Positions 52,406 to 64,000 of a DNA stretch of 64,000 nucleotides are shown here, in pieces (positions within the stretch are counted from its first letter, which is position 1; every line of letters begins with the position of its first letter). Origin of the DNA: Aphrophora alni (taxonomy: Eukaryota; Arthropoda; Insecta; Hemiptera; Aphrophoridae); the NCBI GenBank assembly GCA_963513935.1, contig OY740770.1, positions 91,528,301-91,592,300 on the forward strand, in the 5' to 3' direction. Made by a program: the position numbers and the translations under genes. The notes beneath the pieces are model-generated. The model was not told the DNA's origin, did no database searches, and worked only from the letters and a program-made list of their open reading frames with translations.

Positions 52406-54309
52406 GATAATCGAGATAACTGACTATAAAACAATCTAGTTTATTGAATGAAACCAAATCACTACGTTCTTTTTTCAAACTAAGTAAGCGAGGAATAGTC
52501 AATTTGTCAGTGAATAATCTGGAAAAGATAAAAAGCTGTTTATCCCACCTATCCATTTAAAGTTCTGGAGTCTATGAATAAGATCAAATACCATTACGAG
52601 TTGAACCAAGTTCTGCATTTGTAGTAAACAATGGTCCACATACTCGGCCAGGATTTATGAATGAGTTGTGTTTATTTTAAGATATTAAGATTGGAATATT
52701 TTGACAATTATAGAATTTCACCAAGACATCGTTCACACTTAAGATTTTTATCCTAAATAATTCATTATCGTTTGTATACAATGATCGGAAGTTACAAAGT
52801 ATTTATTTAACCACGTGTGGAACATATTGTGTACTTTATTATATTTTCATGAGTTCAGATATACAGGAGGGACTTTTTGTCGCTATTTAATGAAAATGTT
52901 GAGTGAAATAACTTATTCATATATGAATAGTTCAATTATAATATAACTTCAATAAATAAAAACCGCGTTTAAATTTTTTAATTTTATTTAAAATATAATC
53001 AATAATTTTACTATTTGGTTAAATTTGTATAATATATCTTGATATTGTAATTATAGGTCCCATCACCTATTTTCAAGGGCTTTGGACTTTCTACTTAGTA
53101 CAAAAAATAAATTTATATAAATAATTCTATTTTAAATAATATTTAATTCTCAAAAATTATTTCATGGAAGTAAATTAATATTGTACGTGGTTGGTTTAAA
53201 CCTATTAATACACTCAAGATATATTTTTCAAGTATAAATAATAGGTGCACGTTATATTTATCACACACATAATGTAATTTTGTATAAGTATTATTATAAT
53301 ATAAAGTGCTTACTTTCACAATACAAAAAAAAACCATTCACACCACTTTATTGTACATATTTTTACTACCAGATATGGATCAACGCTTGCCATTCATCTT
53401 ATCTGATGTCTGTACTTGTGGTGAAATATCTCCAAAACGCATATGTCCTGTGAAAACTCAAAATGAAACATGGTTAGTGTGATGTTAAACAAGAAATTCA
53501 TATATTTATGGGCACTGAACATCACTTAATGGAAATTCACTTTGCAAATTGTGAAAAAGACTATAGGTGTTCATTTATTTAACACAGTATTCACTGCCAT
53601 TTACTCTTTTAGCAAATTGCGTTTCCCGTGTTTTACGATACCATGTTTCACTCTCTTATGTTTAATTATTTATTAGTATTGTGTGTACCTATATAAAATT
53701 AATGTGAAATGTTTTTGTATTCAAATGTTGATTTTATGAAACCATTTAAATACAATCATTTGATATTATTGTTGTAACTTGTTGAATAATAATTTATTTT
53801 TTTTAATAATAAAATCTATAAAAATCATTTATTTTTTATGAATTTTTTTTTACAATATATGTCCATGAGCAGTATATCAATTTTGTTTCCAAAATGTGTC
53901 TTTTAGTGCCCTGGCAGGATAATGACAATTAATTTGTTTCAACTATGTATACTTATGTTGGTAGCTACGGATATTACTATTTTGAGTGTATAAATTTGTT
54001 TGGTTGAAAAGGCCAAACCATTATAATTAATTAATTAGTAGTAATTGTGAAAATTTAATTGTTTGTTAACTAGATTATTGTTAAAATATTTAGCTCTTTT
54101 TACAATCAGACCAACAAATTTTTCAATAATATAGCAGATGCCTCATCCTTGAAATTCTCTACCACCTTTTTATTGGTGGCTGAATACTATTAGTGATTGG
54201 TCAAATAGTTATTTGTATCAAAATGTGATATGTTCTGTCTCATATCCTCATATAAATCTACAGTTTAATTTTGTAAGTAAATAAGTTGGTATCGGTGTAA
54301 ATTAATTTC
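52406..54309. other. AT-rich DNA, nothing recognised
   Basis: The stretch 53,370-53,600 is slightly more complex and could be an old coding relic, but no family is recognisable. Confidence 0.4.
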
Positions 54310-54600
54310 AATTTGTCTGATAAAACAGAAATATAGGAACGTCTTAATCGATCAATGGAGATATGGAACTACAAGCAGCTAGATCTTTAATGATCAACCT
54401 ACACTCTTTATCGAGGACTAGCTAGAACTATAGCCACATTTGTTACCTAATCAAGAACCGGGACACATTGTTTCAAGACTTACCTGAATAAATAAAATTT
54501 GGCAGATTCACCTCTTTAAAAGATGTGAAAAAGAGGAAGAGACTATGAAAGAGATTATTTTCAAATGTAGCTCGAGATAGGCTGATTGAACAACATGACT
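54310..54600 (+). pseudogene. Possible LINE ORF2 C-terminal relic
   Basis: A frame reading RCEKEEETMKEIIFKC (about 54,521-54,568) fits the Cys-x-x...EEET...FxC tail that follows RNase H in many jockey- and R1-type elements, and the preceding HCFKTYL also fits. It is short and broken. Confidence 0.4.
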
Positions 54601-56819
54601 ATATACATAACAAACTACTGACAATCAAAAATATTTTGAACAAAAGAAAATTTTTGTCATTCACATCAACAGCATACGAGAGAGACCGAACCATTTGATA
54701 CGGGAAGCTTTTCATAAGAAGTAAAAATTAAGTAAGTATCTATGATTACTAAGTAGAAACAAGTTAGTGCTATAAATATTTTTTTGATTAAAATGAACTA
54801 AATGACAAGAACTGGCATTTTATGTAAACAAGATTACTAGAACACAACAGCATTTTTATGTTAACTTGTACCATGGTTAATTAACTAATTATCTCACTTA
54901 AATTTTATGCAGTAGGCCTATGTACGTAGTATTATGAGGTGTTTATGGACTATATATACCTTCTCCTCTTTTATAATGTTTTACCATCCCTGAACATGAC
55001 ACACCACAAGGGACAGAAGTTTCGTACACAATATGTGTAACGTAATTCGGTCCAATAGTCAAACGCGTAATGTTGCTGTTTTGCGCTGTATTTCTCCCCA
55101 GAGTCCTATATACAGTGTTTGCGTTATGAATTTTATGCGTTCATAGTAATATCCCTTCTCTAAATATTGTGTTAGCGAAAATTATACATTTAGGTATTTG
55201 CATTATCTATATTTTAACGTAACTTCACGTGGAGATTAATTATGAATATAAGATAATTTTGAAAATAAGATATTGAAAATATTTGTTTTGTTTTGCTCCT
55301 TATTTTTACACCCATATAGGAGGACGTTTTTAATTTTTTTTTTTTTTTTTTTTTTTTTATGTAAATGCAATGGACATGATGCTTCCTCATTCATGCCTAC
55401 GTTATAGAGTCTACATGCCAATTTGTAGTCAAATATAAATGCAGAAACAACTTTGTAGTGATAGTTAGCTACTTATTATTTTTCTAATTCGATATTATAT
55501 GATTCAAATACAGTTTCTTAGCTCAACTTAATACACAGTCATATTGTAGAATAGGATCAGCTGTTGCAGTGTGAAACTGTCCTGAGAACAATCTCAACTT
55601 TCGAGTGAGAATAGAGGAGAAAAACGACTGCTTCACCTAGAAATATCTCCTGATAGCATCATTGATTTTCTTCGTTTTTGATTTAGTATACACGTATATG
55701 ATAAATGATATGGCAATAACTGGACACAAAATATTATAAAACACAAAATTATATATAAAATTTTAAAATGTGCTTATTAACTGGACGCCAAATATTTTTT
55801 TTAAAAACACAAAATTTTATATAAAATTAAAAAATGTGCTTAAGAGTTTTTATTTCTATTATCTTACTTATTTTTGTCAATAACGATAAGAAGGTTAGAT
55901 TTGGTTATTATCCGAAACTATTTGATCAATACCCACATTCTTTTTATTGTGTTTATCTAAGCTTTTGTGTTAGGGTCTCTAAATTACGACTGTCAATTAC
56001 TTTTATATCGGTTTAGAACTATAAACCACTAGAGATAAGATATGCTACTTAAAACAAACAATTTGTTATCGGCGGACAGAGACCAGAATCTAACCCATAT
56101 AATTAATTATAATTAAATTTTTAGTAGCTTGTAGATATGGTACTCGATATCTTTATAAAACTATTGTACAAAACATCTGGCCTTACTCCGCTACTATACG
56201 TCTTCACTTTTTATAGTAGGTTTATTTATTCTTCGTATTATATAATACAAAGCAGAATTTTGTATTATAAGAAAAAAATTCTAAATACACGAGTAGGATA
56301 TGAAAGTTTTATACAAGCTTACAAAGAGAGAACATTGATTTTATTATTTAAAACACGTTAGCATACAATATTGTATATATTGCATCTAAAAAATTATATC
56401 CATAGTGTTTTATAATAAATGAGACCAGATAGTTAATTACCAATAACATTTAAATATATTTCAAATAGGAGGTTTTTTTAATAGTAAAAGTTCAAGTGAC
56501 AAAGCACTATATTTAATAAAATTGTTCAATAGGAAACAGACTCGTGTGTTTCTCTGACGGGCGTGCGTAAATGGAGTTCGAGTTTGATCACATTCAAAAT
56601 GAGACTCAAGGCATATTTCCTGAGCGAAGGGTCGAATTCAAGCGATTTTTAATTCCTAACCCCGTTCCTCTTTTTCATTATTATTAACACATCTTGAAAA
56701 TTTGAGTTTAATATCACTGTAGTATATATGATTTTTTTGAGATATTAATATGTGTATGTGTGTATTACATTGCTGTAGTATTGTTATGAGTTATAATTTT
56801 TGTTGTTGTTGTTGTTGTT
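54601..56819. other. AT-rich DNA with a poly(T) run
   Basis: Poly(T) at 55334-55358 could be the tail of a minus-strand retroposed copy, but no body is recognisable. Nothing else recognised. Confidence 0.45.
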
Positions 56820-57110
56820 TTTGTGTGTTTTTGTTTTGTTTTTGTTCTTACCCTGAGGGCCTCACTCATAGTGAGTGCGGGTGTAGCGGTCCCGAGGACC
56901 CTAGCTGGATCTACACCTTTCTTTTATATCAGGTCTCTCTTTACCAACTCTTGTTCTCTTCTGACCCTGACGCTGTTAGTTATTCGAGGACTAGGGGTCT
57001 TTGTTTTAAGATCTTTTTTTCTTTTTTTTTTTAAAGGCGATGATGACCGAAAGTTTTTCCCGCCTTTATACAATAAGGGACAAAAGTTTTTGTTCTATAA
57101 GAGATTAATT
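56820..57110. other. GC-richer island, possible repeat 3' end
   Basis: The interval around 56,850-57,000 (for example gagggcctcactcatagtg and gcggtcccgaggaccct) has clearly higher GC than the surroundings and sits between pyrimidine-rich tracts, as in some LINE untranslated ends. The 94- and 98-codon frames here look like chance. Confidence 0.3.
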
Positions 57111-57258
57111 ATTTTTTAAGCGGAGTGAATTTATTATATTTTTAGGCTATATCCACCTTATTTTGAACAAAGCATATCCCTTCTTCTTCCTTCTTTTTTT
57201 CTTTTTTTTTTTTTTATTGTCAACATAACACATAGCAGCAAACAACAACAACAAAACA

Positions 57259-58187
57259 TATGAAACTTACCGTTTATTTAACGGTCGTCAAAGATGATTA
57301 AAATTCACTAGAAACCCACGAAAAACACATATGAGAGTTACAGTTTATTTAACGGTCGTCAAAGATGAATAAAATTCACTAGAAACCTACGAAAAACACA
57401 TATGAAAGTTACAGTTTATTTAACGGTCGTCAAAGATGATTAAAATTCACTAGAAACCCACGAAAAACACATATGAAAGTTACAGTTTATTTAACGGTCG
57501 TCAAATATGAATAAAATTCACAAGAAACCCACGAAAAACACATATGAAAGTTACAGTTTATTTAACGGTCGTCAAAGATGAATAAAATTCACTAGAAACC
57601 TACGAAAAACACATATGAAAGTTACAGTTTATTTAACGGTCGTCAAAGATGATTAAAATTCACTAGAAACCTACGAAAAACACATATGAAACTTACCGTT
57701 TATTTAACGGTCGTCAAAGATGAATAAAATTCACAAGAAACCCACGAAAAACACATATGAAAGTTACAGTTTATTTAACGTCGTCAATGATGAATTAAAT
57801 TCACTTGAAACCCCCGAAAAACACATATAAAAGTTACAGTTTATTTAACGGTCGTCAAAGATGAATAAAATTCACTAGAAACCCACGAAAAACACATGTG
57901 AAAGTTACAGTTTATATAACGGTAGTAGAAACCCACGAAAAACACATATGAAAGTTACAGTTTATTTAACGGTCGTCAAAGATGAATAAAATTCACTAGA
58001 AACCCACGAAAAACACAATATGAAAGTTACCGTTTATTTAACGGTCGTAAAAGATAAATAGAATTCACAAAAACCTACGAAAAACACATATAAAAGTTAC
58101 CGGGCGATCGTCAAAGATAAATAAAAGCCACAAAAAACCCACGATAAACACATATAAAAGTTACCGATTATTTGAAGGTCGTCAAAG

Positions 58188-58190
<3 letters not shown>
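57259..58190. repeat. 71-bp minisatellite, about 13.5 copies
   Basis: Unit starts at 57261, then every 71 bp to 57758, then 57828, 57899, 57949 (21 bp deleted), 58021, 58091 and 58154. Each unit holds cagtttatttaacggtcgtc and gaaaaacacatatg. Some units read accgtttatttaacggt, a 6-bp stem hairpin; others have lost one pair. Units decay toward the right. Confidence 0.95.

Positions 58191-58221
<31 letters not shown>
58191..58221. repeat. Poly(A) run
   Basis: 31 consecutive A residues directly after the last minisatellite unit. Confidence 0.97.
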
Positions 58222-58222
<1 letters not shown>

Positions 58223-60869
58223 ACGGATGCGCACGAATTATCTTACGTTTCGCGAAGACCGTCAACACTTTATTTCCTCAGAAACTATTTTTATATATAT
58301 AATGTGCCTTCATGTGGACGAAATCCTGCTAGCCTACGTCGTAATGTTACTGACAAAAATTGGAACTTATCAGTCGTGCAATCATTGTAAGCCAGAACCG
58401 CTATATATATATATACAATTTTTACCACCTCTGAATTTACACCACTTCTGAATTATAACAAATATGAGTCTGATGAATATTTATTTACCAGAGAACAGCC
58501 GTTTTGAAATTTATAATTTAAAAAAAGTGCAGTTTACATTTGTAGTAGTAAGTTTTGTTGTGTGGTTTTATAAAAAGTGTGTTATGGTTATCTGAGAGAG
58601 TTTATAAATAATTGAAATTATAAATCGAAATCACGTTCACCGATAATTACTAAATCCTGACGAATTTTTTAAGAAAGTAAGTTTTAAAGCTGGAAGATAT
58701 TTTATATTACGTTTTTTTTCTCTGTATTTAAGTACTCACGTAGACCAAATTAATGTAAAGATTTGTTAAAGAAAAGTAAAATTGGACAGAATATAGAAGT
58801 AAGTGAAATAGGTTTTAATAAATAAAACTTCAACAAAACTGATAATAAGACGCAAGTTGATTATATACGTGAATGCAAACTGCAATTTCTTTCTGAAATA
58901 TTATCATCTTAAAGTTTTACTTTTGTTTCTACCAGCTGTTACTAAATATATAACGTTCACATTAACTAAATTTTATTTTTCCCGGACAGCTTCTCTTTTT
59001 TATTTGTACTTATGGTAAGAATCCTTATTTACGTTTGAAACTTTGAAAAATAATATAATTGTTTATAAAATCTTTTCTTCATCCAAGACTTTAAATGAAG
59101 AACATAACTTTAAAGTCCTGCAAAACATTTAGCTTATGTTCTTTGTATGTTTACCTAAAAGAAAGCAGTATAATATTCAAGGTTGATTAAAGTGATTATC
59201 ACAGAAATTATAATTAATGTAGTAAAAATTTATATTGAATTTGAACTAATAAAACAAATTCTTTATTTCATTCGATTCGTATATGAGATACGTAAAATTA
59301 AATTATTAAATTATCTTCATTTAATAATTAGATATAATCAAAGACATTTATTATTATTATCAACAATTAATTATTATTATCAATATTACGTAATACACAT
59401 AATGTCAGTAAGCTAAACATATATTGATTTTCATCAACCAAAATCAGCCTATATTTCAATATTATAATAGACCAACAATATAGTACTTAAAATCTTGTAA
59501 CATAATAGTATTCCAGATACAGAGAATAATAATATAAAAAGACAGTTAACAGTTAAGTCCGGCTAAAAGTTAAATTATAAAGGGAAAAGAAAGTAAAAAT
59601 TAAATGAGAAAATAAAGTTCAAAGGAAATTATTTATCAATGTTGATTTACTATTCCTATAAAACAAAATAAAACCCATTTTGTTTAGAATGAACAGCCAG
59701 AATATAAACCTATAATTTACAGAAAGATTATTTTATTTTATTTTTGATATCCACTATATTGTCCATAATGTTGTCAAACATTTGATTTATAAAAGTAGAT
59801 CAGATTCTGTTATTTGTATGAGAAATTTTTAAATAAAAAAATTAATAAATTTAGTTTATTGTAATTATAAATAGATTTTCTCTGTTATGTCTGTAATTTT
59901 TGTAACAGGATTTCTACATCAATATCGTGTTCACTTTAATCCATTCCTTCAATTTTTTGTTTATACAATCCATGTTAATTTGAATATATGTAATGTTTTG
60001 AGTAACATGATTAAACACCTCAGATCTTGAGACATATGCGAGTATAATGTGATAAGTTACATAAAAACGAAATATAATACTAACATTTAAGATTTAGTCC
60101 TAACCCTATTTTTACCCCACTATTACAGCATATTAGTGGAGGTGTAATAATTTATCGGTTTGTATAAATCAGACCATGTCTACAAGTAATCTCCCCACCA
60201 CCAATAAAGAAAATAATAATTGAAAGAATAGACAAATCGTATGTGACCTTGAGACATCTGTCATAAACGATAAGTTAGCCCAACCTTCTAAGGAATGTAT
60301 AAAACATATTCTCAAATACCTTAAGGTCAGTGTTAGAAATTTCATTTTATACGATACTTAATTTTGTTTGTTATCGTAGAGAGGTGAGTTGATAACATTA
60401 CATTAACATTAAAACCTGAAAATGTTTGTCTAATTTAGTTGGTTATAAGTTGAATAACAGACTAAGATAAAATAAACGCTAATTTCAAATTTTCGATTTT
60501 TCTAAATTTTAATAGGATCTAGTTGATCATACTACAGTCTCCTATACCAAATTTCATGTTTCTATCTTAATTGTTGTAACCGCTATTTTAATTACGTACG
60601 CATGGGATGTCGAAATTTTTGTTTCTGTTTTCAAAGGGCCAGAAAACGTTTAGATAAGTTAAAAACAGGAGTCAAAAAACGTTTTTGCTATTACCAAACC
60701 TACCCTGTACTTTGAATACTAGGTAAATATTAATTTCAATATCATTTTCTGGTTCACTATTAAATATCTAGAAGTCGCAATTAGTTCTACTTATACGTTG
60801 TCTTGGTTTTTAAAAGCAATTGGACAAGTTTAATAATAAGGTAACAAATAATACTCCCTAGCCAATTTT
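58222..60869. other. AT-rich DNA, nothing recognised
   Basis: Short chance frames only. Confidence 0.45.
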
Positions 60870-61224
60870 ACAAAACACAAATATATTTGTAGCAGGATAA
60901 TGTTAAAGTTTTGTATATTGAAGAGAAAAGTAAAATTCTAAATAGTTTGGAAATTTTAGAAGTAAACAGAACTGTATACAATGAGCATGCTTCTAACCTA
61001 AATGAACAGGTACATAACCCATCCCCTTTGTTGAAACCTATTGTATTCAATAGACCTGTCAGTTCCTTGACCTCCTCAGGTACTCCAAGGTAGGTCCATT
61101 CCCTTCTTCTTCTCCCCCATCCTCTTAACATTGATGTTGGTTAGTTGTTTTGTAAATTTTAGTTCATAGTTATCTGATGATGCTTAATTGCGAAGCAGCT
61201 GTTACAAATATATTTGTGTTTTGT
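60870..61224 (+). pseudogene. Penelope-like C-terminal fragment with inverted flanks
   Basis: The 60-codon open segment 60911-61093 (LNSLEILEVNRTVYNEH then NLNEQVHNPSPLLK) fits the C-terminus downstream of the GIY-YIG domain in Penelope-like elements and matches the pattern of the relic at 45518-45709. The stop is followed by ctgatgatgcttaa, a common tail phrase of such elements. A perfect 21-bp inverted repeat bounds the unit: 60870-60890 and 61204-61224. Confidence 0.5.
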
Positions 61225-63434
61225 GAACTTTACTATGTAGTACATTTTGTTACCTTATCATGGAATTTCACCAAGAACTGACTGTGGTCACAAAAGTTTA
61301 TTAATCATATAAATAGGTCATTAAATTACAAAATATCATATTTTCAAATTTCAATAATAAAGGTTTTGATAATGGACATTGTAAACCGGTTTGGAAAATT
61401 AAAATATGTTACCAATGATGCACAATTCCGCTTTATACAATAAAAAATAATATTGTTATTATTAATAAAACACAAATTGGGGGGGGGTTAGAAATAATAT
61501 ATGAATAAAGAGAAATTTAGTTAAATTTTGTTGCTAAACTAGTTTTATATTAAGTTGAACATAAATTTAAAACCTGATCACAGAAAAATACAAAACGGCG
61601 ACCGTTTGAAATGGCTTCTCTTTCTTATTTACGACCTAATTGTTCATTTAATTAATGGTTTTGTGTTTTTTGTATCTGAATTAGATTACCGCTAAAGATG
61701 AGGTCGCCAAACTAGCTGTTAAACAAAAGATATACATTACCAGATGCATCCTAAGAATTTAAATCAATTAACAATCAAAAATTTTTCTTGGTTTTTATAG
61801 GATAAGTTCTAGAACACTAAGGGGGTGGGGCTAGAAACAGATAATGGCTGCAGTGACAAAGGAGACTTGTTAAAGCTAGATTGACTAACCATTTTACCTT
61901 TTACCCTTTTACTGGCCAACAATAAACCGATGGGGTGAACATTGCATGACTAGTAAACCAAAAATAGAATATCAGATGCCCTGCTTCCAATTGAGTTAAA
62001 TATTCAGGACTATTTTCAAGAAAGTTGTTCGGGGATAAAACAATTCCTTCTGGTTTTCTTTGAACAGTTTTTCCTTCTTGAATAATTCATCAGGTTTTAT
62101 TATTTCATAATTGAATGTAACTTCATCGTTCGTATTATGGCGATAGTTTTCCAAATTTCTAAATAAATAACAGGTTGTATAATAAGTAAAAATAAATGCT
62201 TTAACCAAATTTAAATACTATTTTATATGATTTATTACGTGAGAGACTTTTTAAGACTTAATCTTGTCCATTATTTTACCTGTCAGTCCATTTTTGTGTA
62301 ATTCAGATATTAATGAACTTTCTTAAAATTTGGCATTATTATTTTTAAGTAGTTCAACTAAAACGTAATTTCTTTACTGAAAACGCTTTACCTTTAAACA
62401 CCACAAGAAAATATACAAAAACCCCGATTTTCTTGAATGAACTAACGATATTGATCAAATTTACCTTAGTGTTTTAATCAAACGTATTTTACGCCATCTT
62501 TAACAGCCTAAAGATTGGATAAACTATGTCTTTGGCAGTTGTTTCTTTATTTGTGAGTTTTGGTGAACAGGAAATTTATCTAAAATAGTTACAATTATAC
62601 TATATTTAAAACTTATTTCATATAGCATAAATTGGATTTATTTCTGAAGGGCAGTGTGTTTGAAGTATTTATTGTAAAATAACCCAGCCCGTTACTAATT
62701 AGAATTACTAATTATTTATTAATTTGCAGTTACTTAGTAGTACCACATTTAAAGAAATTGTATTGGTAGAGAGAATTATTGTATTGGTATTGGTATTAGT
62801 ATCACTTTTTATATGTTTATCGTAAATTTTAGCTTCTGAGCATCCATTTAAAACATATATAAATTTAAATTTATCTTTCCTTCTGATTTCGTCTTCACCA
62901 CAGACACAATAAAGACAATTTGGAAGATAGCCAAGACTTATGATTCAGCCTTTTGGTAATCAGTGATCCAATCATATGGCAAGCTAAAACAGGTGATATT
63001 GCCAGGATTTCCTACATCCCAAATTAACAAAATGTATGACACACATATATCTAGATTTAACCTTTGTTGACGTGGTCGATTTAACTGTTATTTTTAATGT
63101 TTATTATTTATTTGTATTTAGGGAGTAGGTCATCAAAATTAGTTGATTTATTTGTCCAAGGATTACAGCCATCGTGGGTTTAAAGCAAAAACTCACTAAA
63201 GTGAAGAGTAGTCTAAGATCTAGATAGAATTTAACATTTAAAAATTTTGTGTTATCATAATTACTTGACATGTAATTGCTTGAGTATGTAAAATCAAGCA
63301 CAGGAAATATATTTTCTGGTTTAAACTATTTTTATATATTTTGTAGAAGTTTAAGCTAACTAGTCGCTTTTGACAAATGTACATACACACACTATATATA
63401 CAGTATGAGTCAAAAGTATGGATACACCCTGTTA
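61225..63434. other. AT-rich DNA, nothing recognised
   Basis: No supported feature. Confidence 0.45.
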
Positions 63435-64000
63435 AATTTTAAATGGATAAAGATAGAAAAATGAAACTCAGAACACCTTTCTAGGAAATAAAAGTGAACT
63501 TTTTAGTCACTATTACAACTTTGCCCATTTCCCCAAAATGGGATTTTTGGGGGGCAGCTAAAAATTTTTAAATATAAAGACCCATTAAGTGATGCCTCAT
63601 TTTAAAGTCCTTGATTAAAGAAGAAGAACAGTGGAAACTAGAGCTTTCTATCTCAACCAAGTACAAAATGGCAGCTCATTGAAATTAAGTAAAACTTCAT
63701 TGAGGCAAAATATGAACATCCACATTCAGGTGGTAAATAACCCCAATAGACAACCAATGAGCTGCCATTTTGTACTGGGTTGAGATAGAAAGCTCTAGTT
63801 TCCACTGTTCTTCTTCTTTAATCAAGGACTTTAAAATGATGTGTCACTTAATGGGTCTTTATATTTAAAAATTTGAGCTGCCCCCCAAAAATCCCATTTT
63901 GGGGAAATAAGCAAAGTTGTAATAGTAACTAAAACGTTCACTTTTATTTCCTAGAAAGGTGTCCTGACTTTCATTTTTCTATCTTTATCCATTTAAAATT
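63435..64000. mobile_element. Foldback element with ~247-bp arms
   Basis: Left arm 63435-63681 and right arm 63755-64000 are reverse complements at roughly 94% identity, with a 73-bp loop. Landmarks in both arms are ccccaaaatgggatttttgg, taaagacccattaagtga and gaagaagaacagtggaaac. It has no coding capacity. The window ends exactly at the arm end, so outer termini and target duplication on the right cannot be seen. Confidence 0.85.

Noticed and set aside
56750..57119. 94- and 98-codon Phe/Cys-rich frames
   Set aside because: Built from poly(T) and GTT repeats around a GC-richer repeat-like block.
57259..58190. CRISPR-like array
   Set aside because: Units are contiguous with no unique spacers, and the genome is eukaryotic.

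Overview
The window is AT-rich, gene-poor eukaryotic DNA. No host gene, exon set or true RNA gene could be supported. The mix of repeats (jockey-type LINE, Penelope-like elements, a tRNA-derived SINE, a foldback element and a relic of a capsid-like protein family common in arthropod genomes) suggests an arthropod, probably an insect and possibly a hemipteran. The species is inference.

The main structure is a ~30 kb array of LTR retrotransposon copies at about 8,900-39,330. From left to right: solo LTR alpha (minus), truncated LTR beta (plus), full-length element A (minus), solo LTR gamma (minus), full-length element B (plus), and a decayed relative C (plus). Every junction between neighbours is a pure or nearly pure (GT)n microsatellite of 8 to 187 bp, so the copies look like beads on one simple-repeat string. 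A (9.2 kb) and B (9.1 kb) have ~2.57 kb LTRs running TG...CA, a tRNA-Lys-type primer binding site, a polypurine tract, a gag ORF with a long charged coiled coil, and an overlapping -1-frame ORF with a retropepsin DTGA motif. The gag stop codon directly follows a canonical A AAA AAC slippery heptamer, so Gag-Pro is probably made by -1 frameshifting. Neither copy has reverse transcriptase, RNase H or integrase, so the family is probably non-autonomous. The LTRs also carry a fossil second primer binding site near their 3' end and a conserved TGACGTCA near their 5' end.

Left flank (1-8,896): AT-rich DNA with a decayed arthropod repeat-family ORF (2,850-4,450) and a 40-bp minisatellite with a 240-bp higher-order period (6,882-7,281).

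Right flank (39,331-64,000): compound AT/GT and GA microsatellites, a tRNA-derived SINE next to a GGT-rich minisatellite, a Penelope-like relic with RT and GIY-YIG motifs (44,320-45,780), a ~140-bp inverted repeat pair, a jockey-like RT relic (50,160-50,960), a capsid-like relic (51,795-52,405), a possible LINE C-terminal relic, a 71-bp minisatellite ending in poly(A), a second Penelope-like C-terminal fragment, and a foldback element cut by the window end. The rest is AT-rich DNA in which I recognise nothing.
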